IMG/VR virus record: IMGVR_UViG_3300028829_002777
Coordinates: 1-21,424 of that record
Direction: 5' to 3' (one strand)
Origin: a virus
DNA: 21,424 bases
Shown: positions 1-7,129 of the stretch, piece after piece
Position numbering within the stretch: the stretch's first letter is position 1
Layout: every line of letters starts with the position of its first letter
Notes under the pieces: generated by a model
What the model was told of the DNA's origin: nothing
Database searches by the model: none
Seen by the model: only the letters and a program-made list of their open reading frames with translations
Translations under genes and position numbers: made by a program

Positions 1-1
1 C

Positions 2-334
2 ATGAAGACCAGATTCAACAAACCATTTGAATCTGTGCAAGTCAAGATACCATATGAAACAGGTATGTCACCTTATTCAGGATTAGTAGACATGGCAGAG
101 AAAGCCAACATACTGGTCAAAGATGGCAACAGATTGAGATTTGGTGAAGGTGCTAATGAAATCAAGCAATTCAGAAAAGCATGGGAACTAAACACAGATG
201 GTTGTTTGGACAAAGTAATGGCCAACATTGCATCAGTTAAAGATGCTATGCCTGAAGAAACTGATGCTGAAATTGATATGGCAGTAGAAATAGAGGAGCC
301 TGTAGTTGACAAAAAAGTTCAACCCAAAAAATAA
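2..334 (+). CDS. uvsX: UvsX recombinase (RecA-like), C-terminal part only
   Basis: This is the 3' end of a gene whose 5' part lies outside the window; the reading frame is open to the left edge, so the first Met is probably internal. The 110 visible residues include the stretch YETGMSPYSGLVDMA, which resembles the T4 UvsX segment FDGGIDPYSGLLDMA just after the RecA core, followed by a lysine/glutamate-rich acidic tail. UvsX is the phage strand-exchange protein that coats gp32-free ssDNA during recombination-dependent replication. The Walker motifs are not in view, so the call rests on the C-terminal signature. The presence of a UvsY-like gene about 1.1 kb downstream and uvsW further on supports it. 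The last 29 nt overlap the next gene. Its 3' coding sequence also carries the ribosome binding site for that gene. Confidence 0.75.
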   Translation: MKTRFNKPFESVQVKIPYETGMSPYSGLVDMAEKANILVKDGNRLRFGEGANEIKQFRKAWELNTDGCLDKVMANIASVKDAMPEETDAEIDMAVEIEEPVVDKKVQPKK

Positions 335-1106
335 AACTTGTGTAGTCACAGGCGGATCAGCAGGCATAGGTCAAGCATTGTGTGTAGAACTTGCTAATAG
401 AGGAGCCAGTAATGTCATTAACATTGATATCAATCCTTCAACTATTGATAGTGATTATTACAATGTTGACGTAGGCAATCAGACAGAACTAATTAAAGCA
501 ATCAATGATATTAAATCCAAGTACGGTGCTATTGATTTGTACTGTTCAAATGCTGGTGTGGCTTCCATGGACAATCATGAAGATGATTTATCCTTGTGGA
601 AACATATTATGGATGTTAATTTTTATCCTAGTGTGATAGCCATGCAGACATGTTTACCTGATATGATTAAAGCCAAACAGGGAAATTTTTTAATAACTAG
701 TTCGGCCGCAGGATTGTTAACTATGCCTGGATCAGCCACATACACAGTGACCAAACATGCCGTTCGTGCTCTAGCAGAATGGATGGCCATGACATATACC
801 ACACAAGGAATTGGCACGCATGTATTGTGTCCACAAAAAGTTGATTCTCAAATGACTAATAACGATCATCCTTACCATATGAAACTAAACGAAGGTAATA
901 TACATGGCGAAAGCATGTCAGCCAGCGAAGTATCAACTATTGCTTTAGACACCATGGCACAAGGCAAATTTATGATTTCCACACACAAAGTACTACAAGA
1001 ATATGTAGAGCACAAAGCCACAAATATTGAAGAGTGGATGCGAATCAATATTGGAGTGTATGATACTTATATTCATGAACTTTTTACCTCCAAAAAAGTT
1101 GACTAA
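306..1106 (+). CDS. short-chain dehydrogenase/reductase (SDR)
   Basis: A classical-size SDR (266 aa), an NAD(P)(H)-dependent oxidoreductase with a Rossmann fold. Visible landmarks in order are the cofactor loop TGGSAGIG (residues 15-22), an acidic residue in NVDV near 55 that fits the adenine-contact site, CSNAG (80-84), N105 in the alpha-4 position, S132/S133, and Y146-x-x-x-K150. The Asn-Ser-Tyr-Lys tetrad is therefore intact and the enzyme is likely active, but the substrate cannot be read from sequence. The start is a TTG at 306. It is supported by the strong ribosome site AGAGGAG at 292-298 with 7 nt spacing, and the next landmark follows within 15 residues. It overlaps uvsX by 29 nt and is probably translationally coupled to it. 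Its stop codon overlaps the -35 box of the next promoter. It is an auxiliary metabolic gene candidate inside a recombination operon. Confidence 0.85.
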   Translation: MTKKFNPKNKTCVVTGGSAGIGQALCVELANRGASNVINIDINPSTIDSDYYNVDVGNQTELIKAINDIKSKYGAIDLYCSNAGVASMDNHEDDLSLWKHIMDVNFYPSVIAMQTCLPDMIKAKQGNFLITSSAAGLLTMPGSATYTVTKHAVRALAEWMAMTYTTQGIGTHVLCPQKVDSQMTNNDHPYHMKLNEGNIHGESMSASEVSTIALDTMAQGKFMISTHKVLQEYVEHKATNIEEWMRINIGVYDTYIHELFTSKKVD

Positions 1107-1128
1107 CTGCTAATTATACATATATAGT
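1099..1128 (+). promoter_or_regulatory. sigma70-type promoter
   Basis: TTGACT (1099-1104) and TATAGT (1123-1128) are separated by 18 nt. A second TATAGT follows at 1128-1133. The -35 box overlaps the stop codon of the SDR gene. Predicted transcription would begin near 1135, giving a leader of about 17 nt that contains AAAGGA (1141-1146) in front of the ATG at 1152. This would uncouple the acidic-protein, UvsY-like and methyltransferase genes from uvsX read-through. Confidence 0.6.
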
Positions 1129-1151
1129 ATAGTAAAACATAAAGGATACAT

Positions 1152-1481
1152 ATGACAGAAGATTCTTATCAAATATATTTAATTGCTAAAGAACATCTGA
1201 ATCCTAGTGACTATGAATCACTAGCACATCAGACCATAGACTATAATCCTGGCGACTATGAAACACTAGCACATCAGACCATAGACTATCTAATAGATCA
1301 AGGTGGATACGATTTAGCGGAAATCAAAGAGTCTCCTTTTTGGCAGGACGAAACATTTCAGTCAGTGTTGATTGAATACTCAGATGGCGAACTTGAAGAT
1401 GATGATGACGGATTAGATCCATGGGGTGATGAAATTGATCCTTATGCTGATCCAGATGATGAAGAACCAGAGGACTACTGA
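1152..1481 (+). CDS. acidic protein with internal tandem duplication, function unknown
   Basis: The product is 109 aa and strongly acidic. Its C-terminal third is almost entirely Asp/Glu with Gly, Pro and Tyr, including a run of four aspartates in ELEDDDDGLD. The N-terminal part holds a perfect in-frame duplication of 15 residues, NPSDYESLAHQTIDY followed by NPGDYETLAHQTIDY. The start is set by AAAGGA at 1141-1146, 5 nt before the ATG, downstream of a sigma70-type promoter. The stop overlaps the next ATG by one base, which suggests translational coupling to the UvsY-like gene. I do not recognise a family. A small, extremely acidic phage protein could be a DNA mimic or a partner of a basic recombination protein, but that is speculation. 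Confidence 0.7.
   Translation: MTEDSYQIYLIAKEHLNPSDYESLAHQTIDYNPGDYETLAHQTIDYLIDQGGYDLAEIKESPFWQDETFQSVLIEYSDGELEDDDDGLDPWGDEIDPYADPDDEEPEDY
1200..1289 (+). repeat. 45-bp direct tandem duplication inside a gene
   Basis: Two adjacent 45-nt units, 1200-1244 and 1245-1289, differ at only three positions (agt/ggc in codon 3, and tca/aca in codon 7). The length is a multiple of three, so the frame is kept and 15 residues are doubled. The near-identity points to a recent duplication. Confidence 0.95.
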
Positions 1482-1933
1482 TGTGGTATTCCAAAGTCAC
1501 TAAAAACATTGCTGAAATACCCAACATGTTGTTGTATTATGAGAATGAGTTGATCACTGCTAAAAAAGAATGCACAGTGTTTGGCAACGTAGAAAAAAAC
1601 ATACGTGATCTTCCTGGTATCACAGAACATAGATTCAATCAATTACAAGAAGTAGAAGCCATACTAAATTATTTGAATCTACAACTAAGAAAAACTAGAC
1701 GCAAACACTTTCAAAAGTATTTAGAAGCATATCAAAGAGCATTAACATCACGTGATGCTGAAAAGTATGTGGACGGCGAAGATGAAGTCATTGACATGGA
1801 AACATTGATCAATGATGTAGCATTATTGCGTAACAAATGGTTGGGCATATTAAAAGGATTTGAATCCAAAAACTTCATGCTTGGACACATTGTGAGATTG
1901 CGTACATCAGGCATGGAAGACATCAGTGTATAA
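1481..1933 (+). CDS. UvsY-like recombination mediator candidate
   Basis: A 150-aa protein that looks almost entirely alpha-helical, with a basic central segment (RKTRRKHFQKYLEAYQRAL, about residues 71-89). A conserved-looking C-terminal half follows (AEKYVDGEDEVIDMETLIND, then a helix ending near the stop). Size, helical make-up, basic patch and position two genes after uvsX fit UvsY, the small hexameric mediator that loads UvsX onto gp32-covered ssDNA. Similarity to T4 UvsY itself is too weak for me to claim by eye, so no symbol is given. The ATG shares one base with the upstream stop (TGATG). The 3' end overlaps the methyltransferase gene by 8 nt. An alternative is an unrelated conserved phage helical protein. 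Confidence 0.45.
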   Translation: MWYSKVTKNIAEIPNMLLYYENELITAKKECTVFGNVEKNIRDLPGITEHRFNQLQEVEAILNYLNLQLRKTRRKHFQKYLEAYQRALTSRDAEKYVDGEDEVIDMETLINDVALLRNKWLGILKGFESKNFMLGHIVRLRTSGMEDISV

Positions 1934-2693
1934 AAGATTTGCTACAGACCAAGAATCACACGCACATTCGTTGCAGTGTTTGACATACTTAGAACAATTT
2001 GGATCATTTATGGAATCTGTTGAAACTGTATTAGACATAGGGTGTAACACAGGCATGGATGCACATTGGTGGGCCACACGTACCATGCTGGATGATAGTG
2101 ACAATAACATTCCGTTAAACATTCGTTGCACTGCCATAGATATTCAGAACAAATTTGATCGTAAACACAAACATGTGAACATTGAATTCAAAGAAATGGA
2201 CTTTGAAAAACTTAAATTTAAAAATAATTCATTTGATGTGATATGGGCACATGATGTATTACAGTATGCAATCAATCCATTAAGGACTATACGTGAATGG
2301 TGCAAGATAGCCAGAGACAATGCCATGTTATGTATAGCAGTACCTGAAACCACAGATCTTGTACACAATAGAATACAAGCAGATCAATATCATAATGAAT
2401 ATTATCATTACACCTTGGTTAATCTAATACACATGCTGTCTGTGAACGGATGGGATTGTAATGATGCATCATTCTATAAACGCAGAGGAGATCCTTGGTT
2501 ATGGGCAGTGGTGTACAAAGCACCTAAATTTAAAAAATTAGATCATAGAACAGCCACTTGGTTTGACATAGCAGAGCAAAATTTGTTGCCAAAATCTGTG
2601 ATTGATTCTATGAATAACTATGGGTACGTGAGATTCCAAGATCTCAAACTGATGTGGTTAGATAAAAATTGGCAGGACTTTAGTCACTACTAA
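1926..2693 (+). CDS. class I SAM-dependent methyltransferase
   Basis: A 255-aa Rossmann-fold methyltransferase. Motif I is VLDIGCNTG (35-43), an acidic residue at the end of strand beta-2 is D72 in AIDI, and the motif IV region is FDVIWAHDVLQY (103-114). The layout resembles the Methyltransf_11/UbiE-like group that acts on small molecules or sugars rather than a DNA methyltransferase; there is no DPPY or NPPF motif. The GTG start at 1926 is supported by GGAAGA at 1915-1920 with 5 nt spacing, and it overlaps the UvsY-like gene by 8 nt. It sits directly before a glycosyltransferase block, so methylation of a glycan is a reasonable guess. The C-terminal 80 or so residues, rich in Trp and Tyr, do not belong to the core fold. 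Confidence 0.75.
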   Translation: MYKRFATDQESHAHSLQCLTYLEQFGSFMESVETVLDIGCNTGMDAHWWATRTMLDDSDNNIPLNIRCTAIDIQNKFDRKHKHVNIEFKEMDFEKLKFKNNSFDVIWAHDVLQYAINPLRTIREWCKIARDNAMLCIAVPETTDLVHNRIQADQYHNEYYHYTLVNLIHMLSVNGWDCNDASFYKRRGDPWLWAVVYKAPKFKKLDHRTATWFDIAEQNLLPKSVIDSMNNYGYVRFQDLKLMWLDKNWQDFSHY

Positions 2694-2696
2694 ATA
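2690..2696 (+). promoter_or_regulatory. candidate late-type promoter (CTAAATA)
   Basis: CTAAATA overlaps the methyltransferase stop codon and ends 5 nt before the ATG at 2702. It resembles the T4 late -10 consensus TATAAATA but lacks the first bases. The spacing to the ATG is identical to that at 17365-17372, and no ribosome site lies between. Supported only by that parallel. Confidence 0.3.
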
Positions 2697-2701
2697 CCTA
2701 C

Positions 2702-4438
2702 ATGGGTATTCAACAAGTCATAGACGTATTCATTGGATACGATTCCAGAGAAGATATAGCCGCACAAGTTTGCAAGTACTCTTTGCAAAAACATGCTTCT
2801 ATACCAGTGCGAGTGCATATGCTACGTCTACAACATTTAGAAGACGAAGGCATACTGTGGCGTGAACGTGAAAAGAATGCCTCCACTCAATTTACATATT
2901 CAAGATTTTTAGTTCCTTCGTTAATGAACTTTCAGGGGTGGGCCGTATTTTGTGATTGTGATTTTTTATGGACTGGAGATATTGCAGATTTGTTGGCATT
3001 GCGTGATCGTACCAAAGGTGTGTTTGTAGTACCACATGAACGTTATGGATACAAACCCAAAACTAATACAAAGATGGATGGCAAAGCACAAACTTTTTAT
3101 CCTAAGAAAAATTGGTCATCATTGATGATGTTTAATTGCTCACACCCCAGAGTAAGAACCAATTTAACTAGAAAACATGTCAATCAAGAATCCATGCAGT
3201 ATCTACATAGACTTAATTGGCTTAGAGATGATGATGTAGGATTTCTTACACCCGAGTGGAACTGGTTGTCTGGATACTACGACGAAATAGACATGAAACC
3301 CAAAGCCATACATTACACAGATGGTGGTCCTTGGTTTGACGACAAAGACATACCCAAAGAAATGGGCATTGAATCTTGGCGTGATGTAGACTACGGCGAT
3401 CTATGGATTGAGTATAGAAAAAATTATCAACAAGCAGACAAAGATCAAAAACGTGAAATTAGAAATGTTGAACTGGGATCTTTGACATATTCAGATACAT
3501 GGAACAAACATTACACTGATTTACAAAATGTACTGTTGGATCCATATAATGTATACAATGTAGGATCAAATATCAATAAGTTGATAAAAAGAATCAAAGA
3601 TCATCAAAAGAACGCAACAGTAATAGGAGTATCAGATATGACAGAACTCACAGAGTCAATGAAAAAGAAAGGATTCAAATGGGATAGGTTAGTAGATGCA
3701 TTCGTCAAAGGTGCCAATGGTATTATATGCGACTGGGAAACTGTATTGAAAAATACCAAAGATACTAGACCTATTGCATTCAGAGGCATATCCAAAAGAC
3801 ACATACATGAATATTGTGTGGACAACAAAAGAGATTATTACTTTGTGGACACAGGATACTTTGGCAATCAAGGTAAGAATAAACTATGGCACAGGATCAC
3901 ACTAAACGATCTACAATACTGTGGTAAGTTACGCAGTGTGTCATCAGACAGATTTGACAAAGCATTTGGGTATACCAATAGATTTAAAACAGGTTCTAAA
4001 ATATTGTTGTGCCCACCTTCAGACAAAGCCATGAAGTTTTACAAAGAAGATTTAGACACATGGATGAAAAAAACATTGAGTGAAATTGCTGAACACACAG
4101 ACAGAGAAGTTGTGGTGAGATTAAAAGCACCCAGAAAGCAAAGAGTGTATGTGAATACCATACAAGAAGCACTGAACGATGATATACATTGTTTGGTCAC
4201 ATACAATTCTATTGCGGCAGTTGAAGCATTAATGGAAGGCGTACCTGCTATTGTGTTAGGACAAAATGCGGCTTCGTCATTGTGCTCAAACACATTGGAC
4301 AAAATTGAGCATCCAAAAAAACCTTCTGAAGACGAAGTGTATTATTTGTTATGTAATCTTGCATACTGTATGTACACACAACACGAAATATTAGACGGCA
4401 GAGCATGGCGTATGTTAGAGGAGTGGTATGCACAGTGA
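2702..4438 (+). CDS. two-domain glycosyltransferase (GT8-like GT-A + GT-B-like)
   Basis: A 578-aa fusion. Residues 6-240 look like a GT-A enzyme of the GT8 type. They show VIDVFIGYDSRE near the N-terminus, the metal-binding DCD (85-87) in FCDCDFLW, and a late HYTDGGPW (204-211) that fits the GT8 metal/acceptor histidine. Residues from about 290 form a second domain that ends with VTYNS (499-503), ALMEGVP and GRAWRML. This C-terminal pattern recurs in the genes at 4435 and 6212, so it is a paralogous GT-B-like or capsule-synthesis-like domain. The usual conserved Arg-x-His-Pro of that family reads VRLKAP here, so this copy may have altered activity. The gene probably adds sugars to a phage- or host-surface glycan, but DNA is not excluded. 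No ribosome site is visible; see the adjacent late-type box. Confidence 0.7.
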   Translation: MGIQQVIDVFIGYDSREDIAAQVCKYSLQKHASIPVRVHMLRLQHLEDEGILWREREKNASTQFTYSRFLVPSLMNFQGWAVFCDCDFLWTGDIADLLALRDRTKGVFVVPHERYGYKPKTNTKMDGKAQTFYPKKNWSSLMMFNCSHPRVRTNLTRKHVNQESMQYLHRLNWLRDDDVGFLTPEWNWLSGYYDEIDMKPKAIHYTDGGPWFDDKDIPKEMGIESWRDVDYGDLWIEYRKNYQQADKDQKREIRNVELGSLTYSDTWNKHYTDLQNVLLDPYNVYNVGSNINKLIKRIKDHQKNATVIGVSDMTELTESMKKKGFKWDRLVDAFVKGANGIICDWETVLKNTKDTRPIAFRGISKRHIHEYCVDNKRDYYFVDTGYFGNQGKNKLWHRITLNDLQYCGKLRSVSSDRFDKAFGYTNRFKTGSKILLCPPSDKAMKFYKEDLDTWMKKTLSEIAEHTDREVVVRLKAPRKQRVYVNTIQEALNDDIHCLVTYNSIAAVEALMEGVPAIVLGQNAASSLCSNTLDKIEHPKKPSEDEVYYLLCNLAYCMYTQHEILDGRAWRMLEEWYAQ

Positions 4439-5367
4439 AGGTAGCAGTATACCTATCTGGACTGCCTAAAAAGTCCAAAAACGAATTTAAGAAAATGATT
4501 CTAAATGCGTGGTGCACAGGTGTGCAACAATGTGGGGATCAAGTGATACAAGTAGAAGATAACCGCATTGTAGCCTGCGATTTAGCAGTTATACAAGGCT
4601 ATGTACACGAGCACGGTAAACAAGCACCACACTTGCAAATTAGACGTAATGCTATTGTACATCAAAAGACTCAAGGCAAACATGCATTAATTATTGATTC
4701 TAATTTATATCAATTTTTAGATATCACAGACATCAACAAATATTTAAGATATTCTATTAATGGTATATTTCCAAATGATGCTTGGTACTTTGAAAAAAAT
4801 ATGGATATGGGCAGATGGCATGTCATTAAAAAAGATTATGGATTTGAAGAACGCAATTATTCCAACAAAGAAGATGGCCCAATATTGATATGTTTACAAC
4901 GTAATGGCGGATGGTCTATGGGCGGTATACCTGCACAACAATGGATTACCAAAACCATTGCACACATACGTAGAACAACCACAAGACCAATTGTGGTTAG
5001 AGGACACCCTGGAGATAAGAAAACATTAGATCTATTACAAGTTAATATGTTTGCTCAAGTAACTAAACAAACCCCTGATGAAATACCATTGCGTAAACAA
5101 CTAGCACGTTCATGGTGCACCGTCACATATAATTCATCACCAGGTGTGGCATCTTTGTTGTACGGTACTCCGGTGTTTGTCACTGATCCTGTGCCTGCAC
5201 ATTCACAATGTTTTCCAATATGCAACACTGACTTGAACAAAATTGAATCACCCAACGCATATGATCGTACAGATTGGTATCACAAATTAGCACAGTTTCA
5301 TTGGACCACAGAAGAAGTGAGATCAGGACAAGCATGGAGATTCATGCGAGATAGACTGCCTACTTAA
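4435..5367 (+). CDS. GT-B-like glycosyltransferase, capsule-synthesis type
   Basis: 310 aa from a GTG at 4435 (MKVAVYLSGLPKKSK), which overlaps the upstream stop as GTGA. AGAGGAG at 4417-4423 lies 11 nt upstream. Earlier in-frame starts would only add a hydrophobic tail read from the upstream gene. The C-terminal half carries VVRGHP (187-192), VTYNS (230-234), LLYGTPVFV and a final GQAWRFM. This set is shared with the second domain of the preceding fusion and with the 6212 gene. It resembles the nucleotide-sugar-binding half of capsule polysaccharide (KpsC/KpsS-like) transferases. The gene probably arose by duplication within this island. Donor and acceptor are not readable. The 3' end overlaps the convergent - strand gene by 8 nt. 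Confidence 0.65.
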   Translation: MKVAVYLSGLPKKSKNEFKKMILNAWCTGVQQCGDQVIQVEDNRIVACDLAVIQGYVHEHGKQAPHLQIRRNAIVHQKTQGKHALIIDSNLYQFLDITDINKYLRYSINGIFPNDAWYFEKNMDMGRWHVIKKDYGFEERNYSNKEDGPILICLQRNGGWSMGGIPAQQWITKTIAHIRRTTTRPIVVRGHPGDKKTLDLLQVNMFAQVTKQTPDEIPLRKQLARSWCTVTYNSSPGVASLLYGTPVFVTDPVPAHSQCFPICNTDLNKIESPNAYDRTDWYHKLAQFHWTTEEVRSGQAWRFMRDRLPT

Positions 5368-6193
5368 CTATTCTTTTCCAATATTTGATATTTGAATTTA
5401 AATTTTGATTGCGTATGGTAACATCATCAGGCAATGAATGCCCTAAATCTTTGCGTCTAGTTCCTTTCATATGATCCATCACAGTGCCTAACTCAGAAGC
5501 AATAAATGGATGGCCTGGACCTTTGCCGGGTAAGTCTGGTGATAGGTTGTAAAACTTCACACCTTTGTCTTGATATTGTTTGCGTAACACATCAAACACA
5601 AATGAATCATGAAACTCTTTTAAAGTAAACACACCTTCATTCATATACAAGTCACGCCAATCACGCATGAAGTATTTGCATTGTGGATCACGTATATTGT
5701 ATCCAACCCAGCCGCACTCTGAATGATACTTTACACGTCTGCCCAAGTAACTGACAAAATTATCTTTAGGGCACACTGTGGCCAAAAACTCTTTGGTAAC
5801 AGGAGCAAAAGTTTTAACATCAGCATCTAACCATATGACCCAATCTGCATCGATGGTTTCACAGGCATGTATGACAGCAAACACTTTGTTAGAAAAACGT
5901 ACGGCATCCCATTTAAAGTTGTTAGCATCAAAGTTTAATCCTGTGTCTTTCATTTGCATACCATTGGCCCAAGGTACATTACGAAACTTGTTTTTAAACT
6001 GCACAAGGTCCGTGCAACATTCGTGCAAATTTTTTATTATGATATTATTTTTTGTGGCTTTTGGAGAACAATCTTCTGCATAACAATGTAGTTCAACCTC
6101 ATCAGGCCAGAACTGTTCAAATGTATCAATCATGTTTTGAGCATACTTGTCTAGGCCAGGCTTGTGAAATGTTGTTACCACTGCATATTTCAT
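5360..6193 (-). CDS. GT-A glycosyltransferase
   Basis: 277 aa on the opposite strand to its neighbours. It begins MKYAVVTTFHKPGLDKYAQNM, has a DxD metal site in WLDADV (D123, D125), and has a conserved-looking C-terminal HMKGTRRKDLGHS. These are features of small phage GT-A enzymes that I associate with marine T4-like genomes. The reaction would be transfer of a sugar from a nucleotide donor to an unknown acceptor. The start ATG is at 6191-6193, only 18 nt from the divergent ATG at 6212. The stop overlaps the convergent 4435 gene by 8 nt, so this gene is inserted head-on in a + strand run and needs its own promoter, which I could not identify. Confidence 0.75.
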   Translation of the reverse strand: MKYAVVTTFHKPGLDKYAQNMIDTFEQFWPDEVELHCYAEDCSPKATKNNIIIKNLHECCTDLVQFKNKFRNVPWANGMQMKDTGLNFDANNFKWDAVRFSNKVFAVIHACETIDADWVIWLDADVKTFAPVTKEFLATVCPKDNFVSYLGRRVKYHSECGWVGYNIRDPQCKYFMRDWRDLYMNEGVFTLKEFHDSFVFDVLRKQYQDKGVKFYNLSPDLPGKGPGHPFIASELGTVMDHMKGTRRKDLGHSLPDDVTIRNQNLNSNIKYWKRIVK

Positions 6194-6211
6194 ATAAGTA
6201 ATTATGATAAA

Positions 6212-7129
6212 ATGACAACACTTGCATATTTCCCACGTTACACCGCATTGAATTCCAAACCCGTACTGTCTGCATTTTTAGACTCTGCCAAACACAAATA
6301 CACTGTCAAAGAAAACAACATGGATTGTGATGCGGCAGTGATATGGTCATGTTTATGGAAAGGTGCAATGGCACCCAATCAAGACATTTACAATCATTAT
6401 AGATCACTGAACAAACCAGTGTTCATCATTGAAGTGGGTGCATTGAAACGCAACATCACATGGAAGATTGCTGTCAATCATATCACTGCTGACGGCATAT
6501 ATGGACACAAACAGAATGTAGATGCAGACAGGCCAAAAAAATTACAGTTGCCTGAACTACAATCCATGCAATCACATCACGATGCTAAAAAGATATTGAT
6601 ATGTATGCAACACACAGATTCAGAACAGATGTCCAAATTAAACTATGATCAAATGTCTTGGTTGAATGATACCATAGCAAACATACGCAAACATGAGCCT
6701 GAAAGAGATATTGTGATTAGGTCACATCCAAGATCAGCATTTCAAGGTTTATCAGGGCAAGGTATTATCACAGAGAAGCCAAGATTTGTTGCAGGTACAT
6801 ATGATGATTTTGATCTGGACTTTCATGATACCAAAAAACTTAATTCATATTATTCTGGATCAGCACATTCAGGTGAAGGTCCATGGTGGTGCATGATCAA
6901 TTACAATTCAGCAGGGCCGGCCTTTTCAGCATTGATTGCCGGAGTACCTATCATAGTTGATTCTACTTCATTGGCCCATGAACACTCAGCCACATTTGAT
7001 AGATTATACAATCCATGGTTAGGTATTAGAGATACATGGTATCAACAAATAGCACACACAGAATACACAGTGGATGAAATACAACAAGGACGTTGGCTGG
7101 AGAGGTTACAATGGGCAATAAAACCATAG
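6212..7129 (+). CDS. GT-B-like glycosyltransferase, paralogue of the 4435 gene
   Basis: 305 aa beginning MTTLAYFPRYTALNSK. An upstream in-frame ATG at 6164 would overlap the divergent gene and adds a cysteine-rich stretch with no family look, so 6212 is preferred. No clear ribosome site precedes it. Landmarks are VIRSHP (168-173), MINYNS (228-233), ALIAGVPIIVD and a closing GRWLERL. These match the pattern of the other two GT-B-like copies but with substantial divergence, so the duplication is old. Residues about 195-225 (DFDLDFHDTKKL onward) form a segment not seen in the others. It overlaps the following glycosyltransferase gene by 19 nt. Confidence 0.65.
   Translation: MTTLAYFPRYTALNSKPVLSAFLDSAKHKYTVKENNMDCDAAVIWSCLWKGAMAPNQDIYNHYRSLNKPVFIIEVGALKRNITWKIAVNHITADGIYGHKQNVDADRPKKLQLPELQSMQSHHDAKKILICMQHTDSEQMSKLNYDQMSWLNDTIANIRKHEPERDIVIRSHPRSAFQGLSGQGIITEKPRFVAGTYDDFDLDFHDTKKLNSYYSGSAHSGEGPWWCMINYNSAGPAFSALIAGVPIIVDSTSLAHEHSATFDRLYNPWLGIRDTWYQQIAHTEYTVDEIQQGRWLERLQWAIKP

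Noticed and set aside
1200-1289. The tandem 45-bp units as the start of a CRISPR array
   Set aside because: There are only two units with no spacer between them, in frame within a protein gene.
3604-4302. Several open frames on the - strand inside the fusion glycosyltransferase (and similar ones under other genes)
   Set aside because: They have no ribosome sites or recognisable motifs, show Ser/Thr/Phe/Cys-rich composition typical of antisense frames, and lie under well-supported genes.
4405-4434. ATG at 4405 as start of the second GT-B-like gene
   Set aside because: It lies deep in the previous coding region; the GTG at 4435 gives a GTGA overlap and a clean MKVAVYLSG start.
6164-6211. Upstream ATG at 6164 for the GT-B-like gene
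   Set aside because: It overlaps the start of the divergent gene and adds a Cys/His-rich stretch unlike its paralogues, whereas MTTLAYFP at 6212 resembles a natural start.
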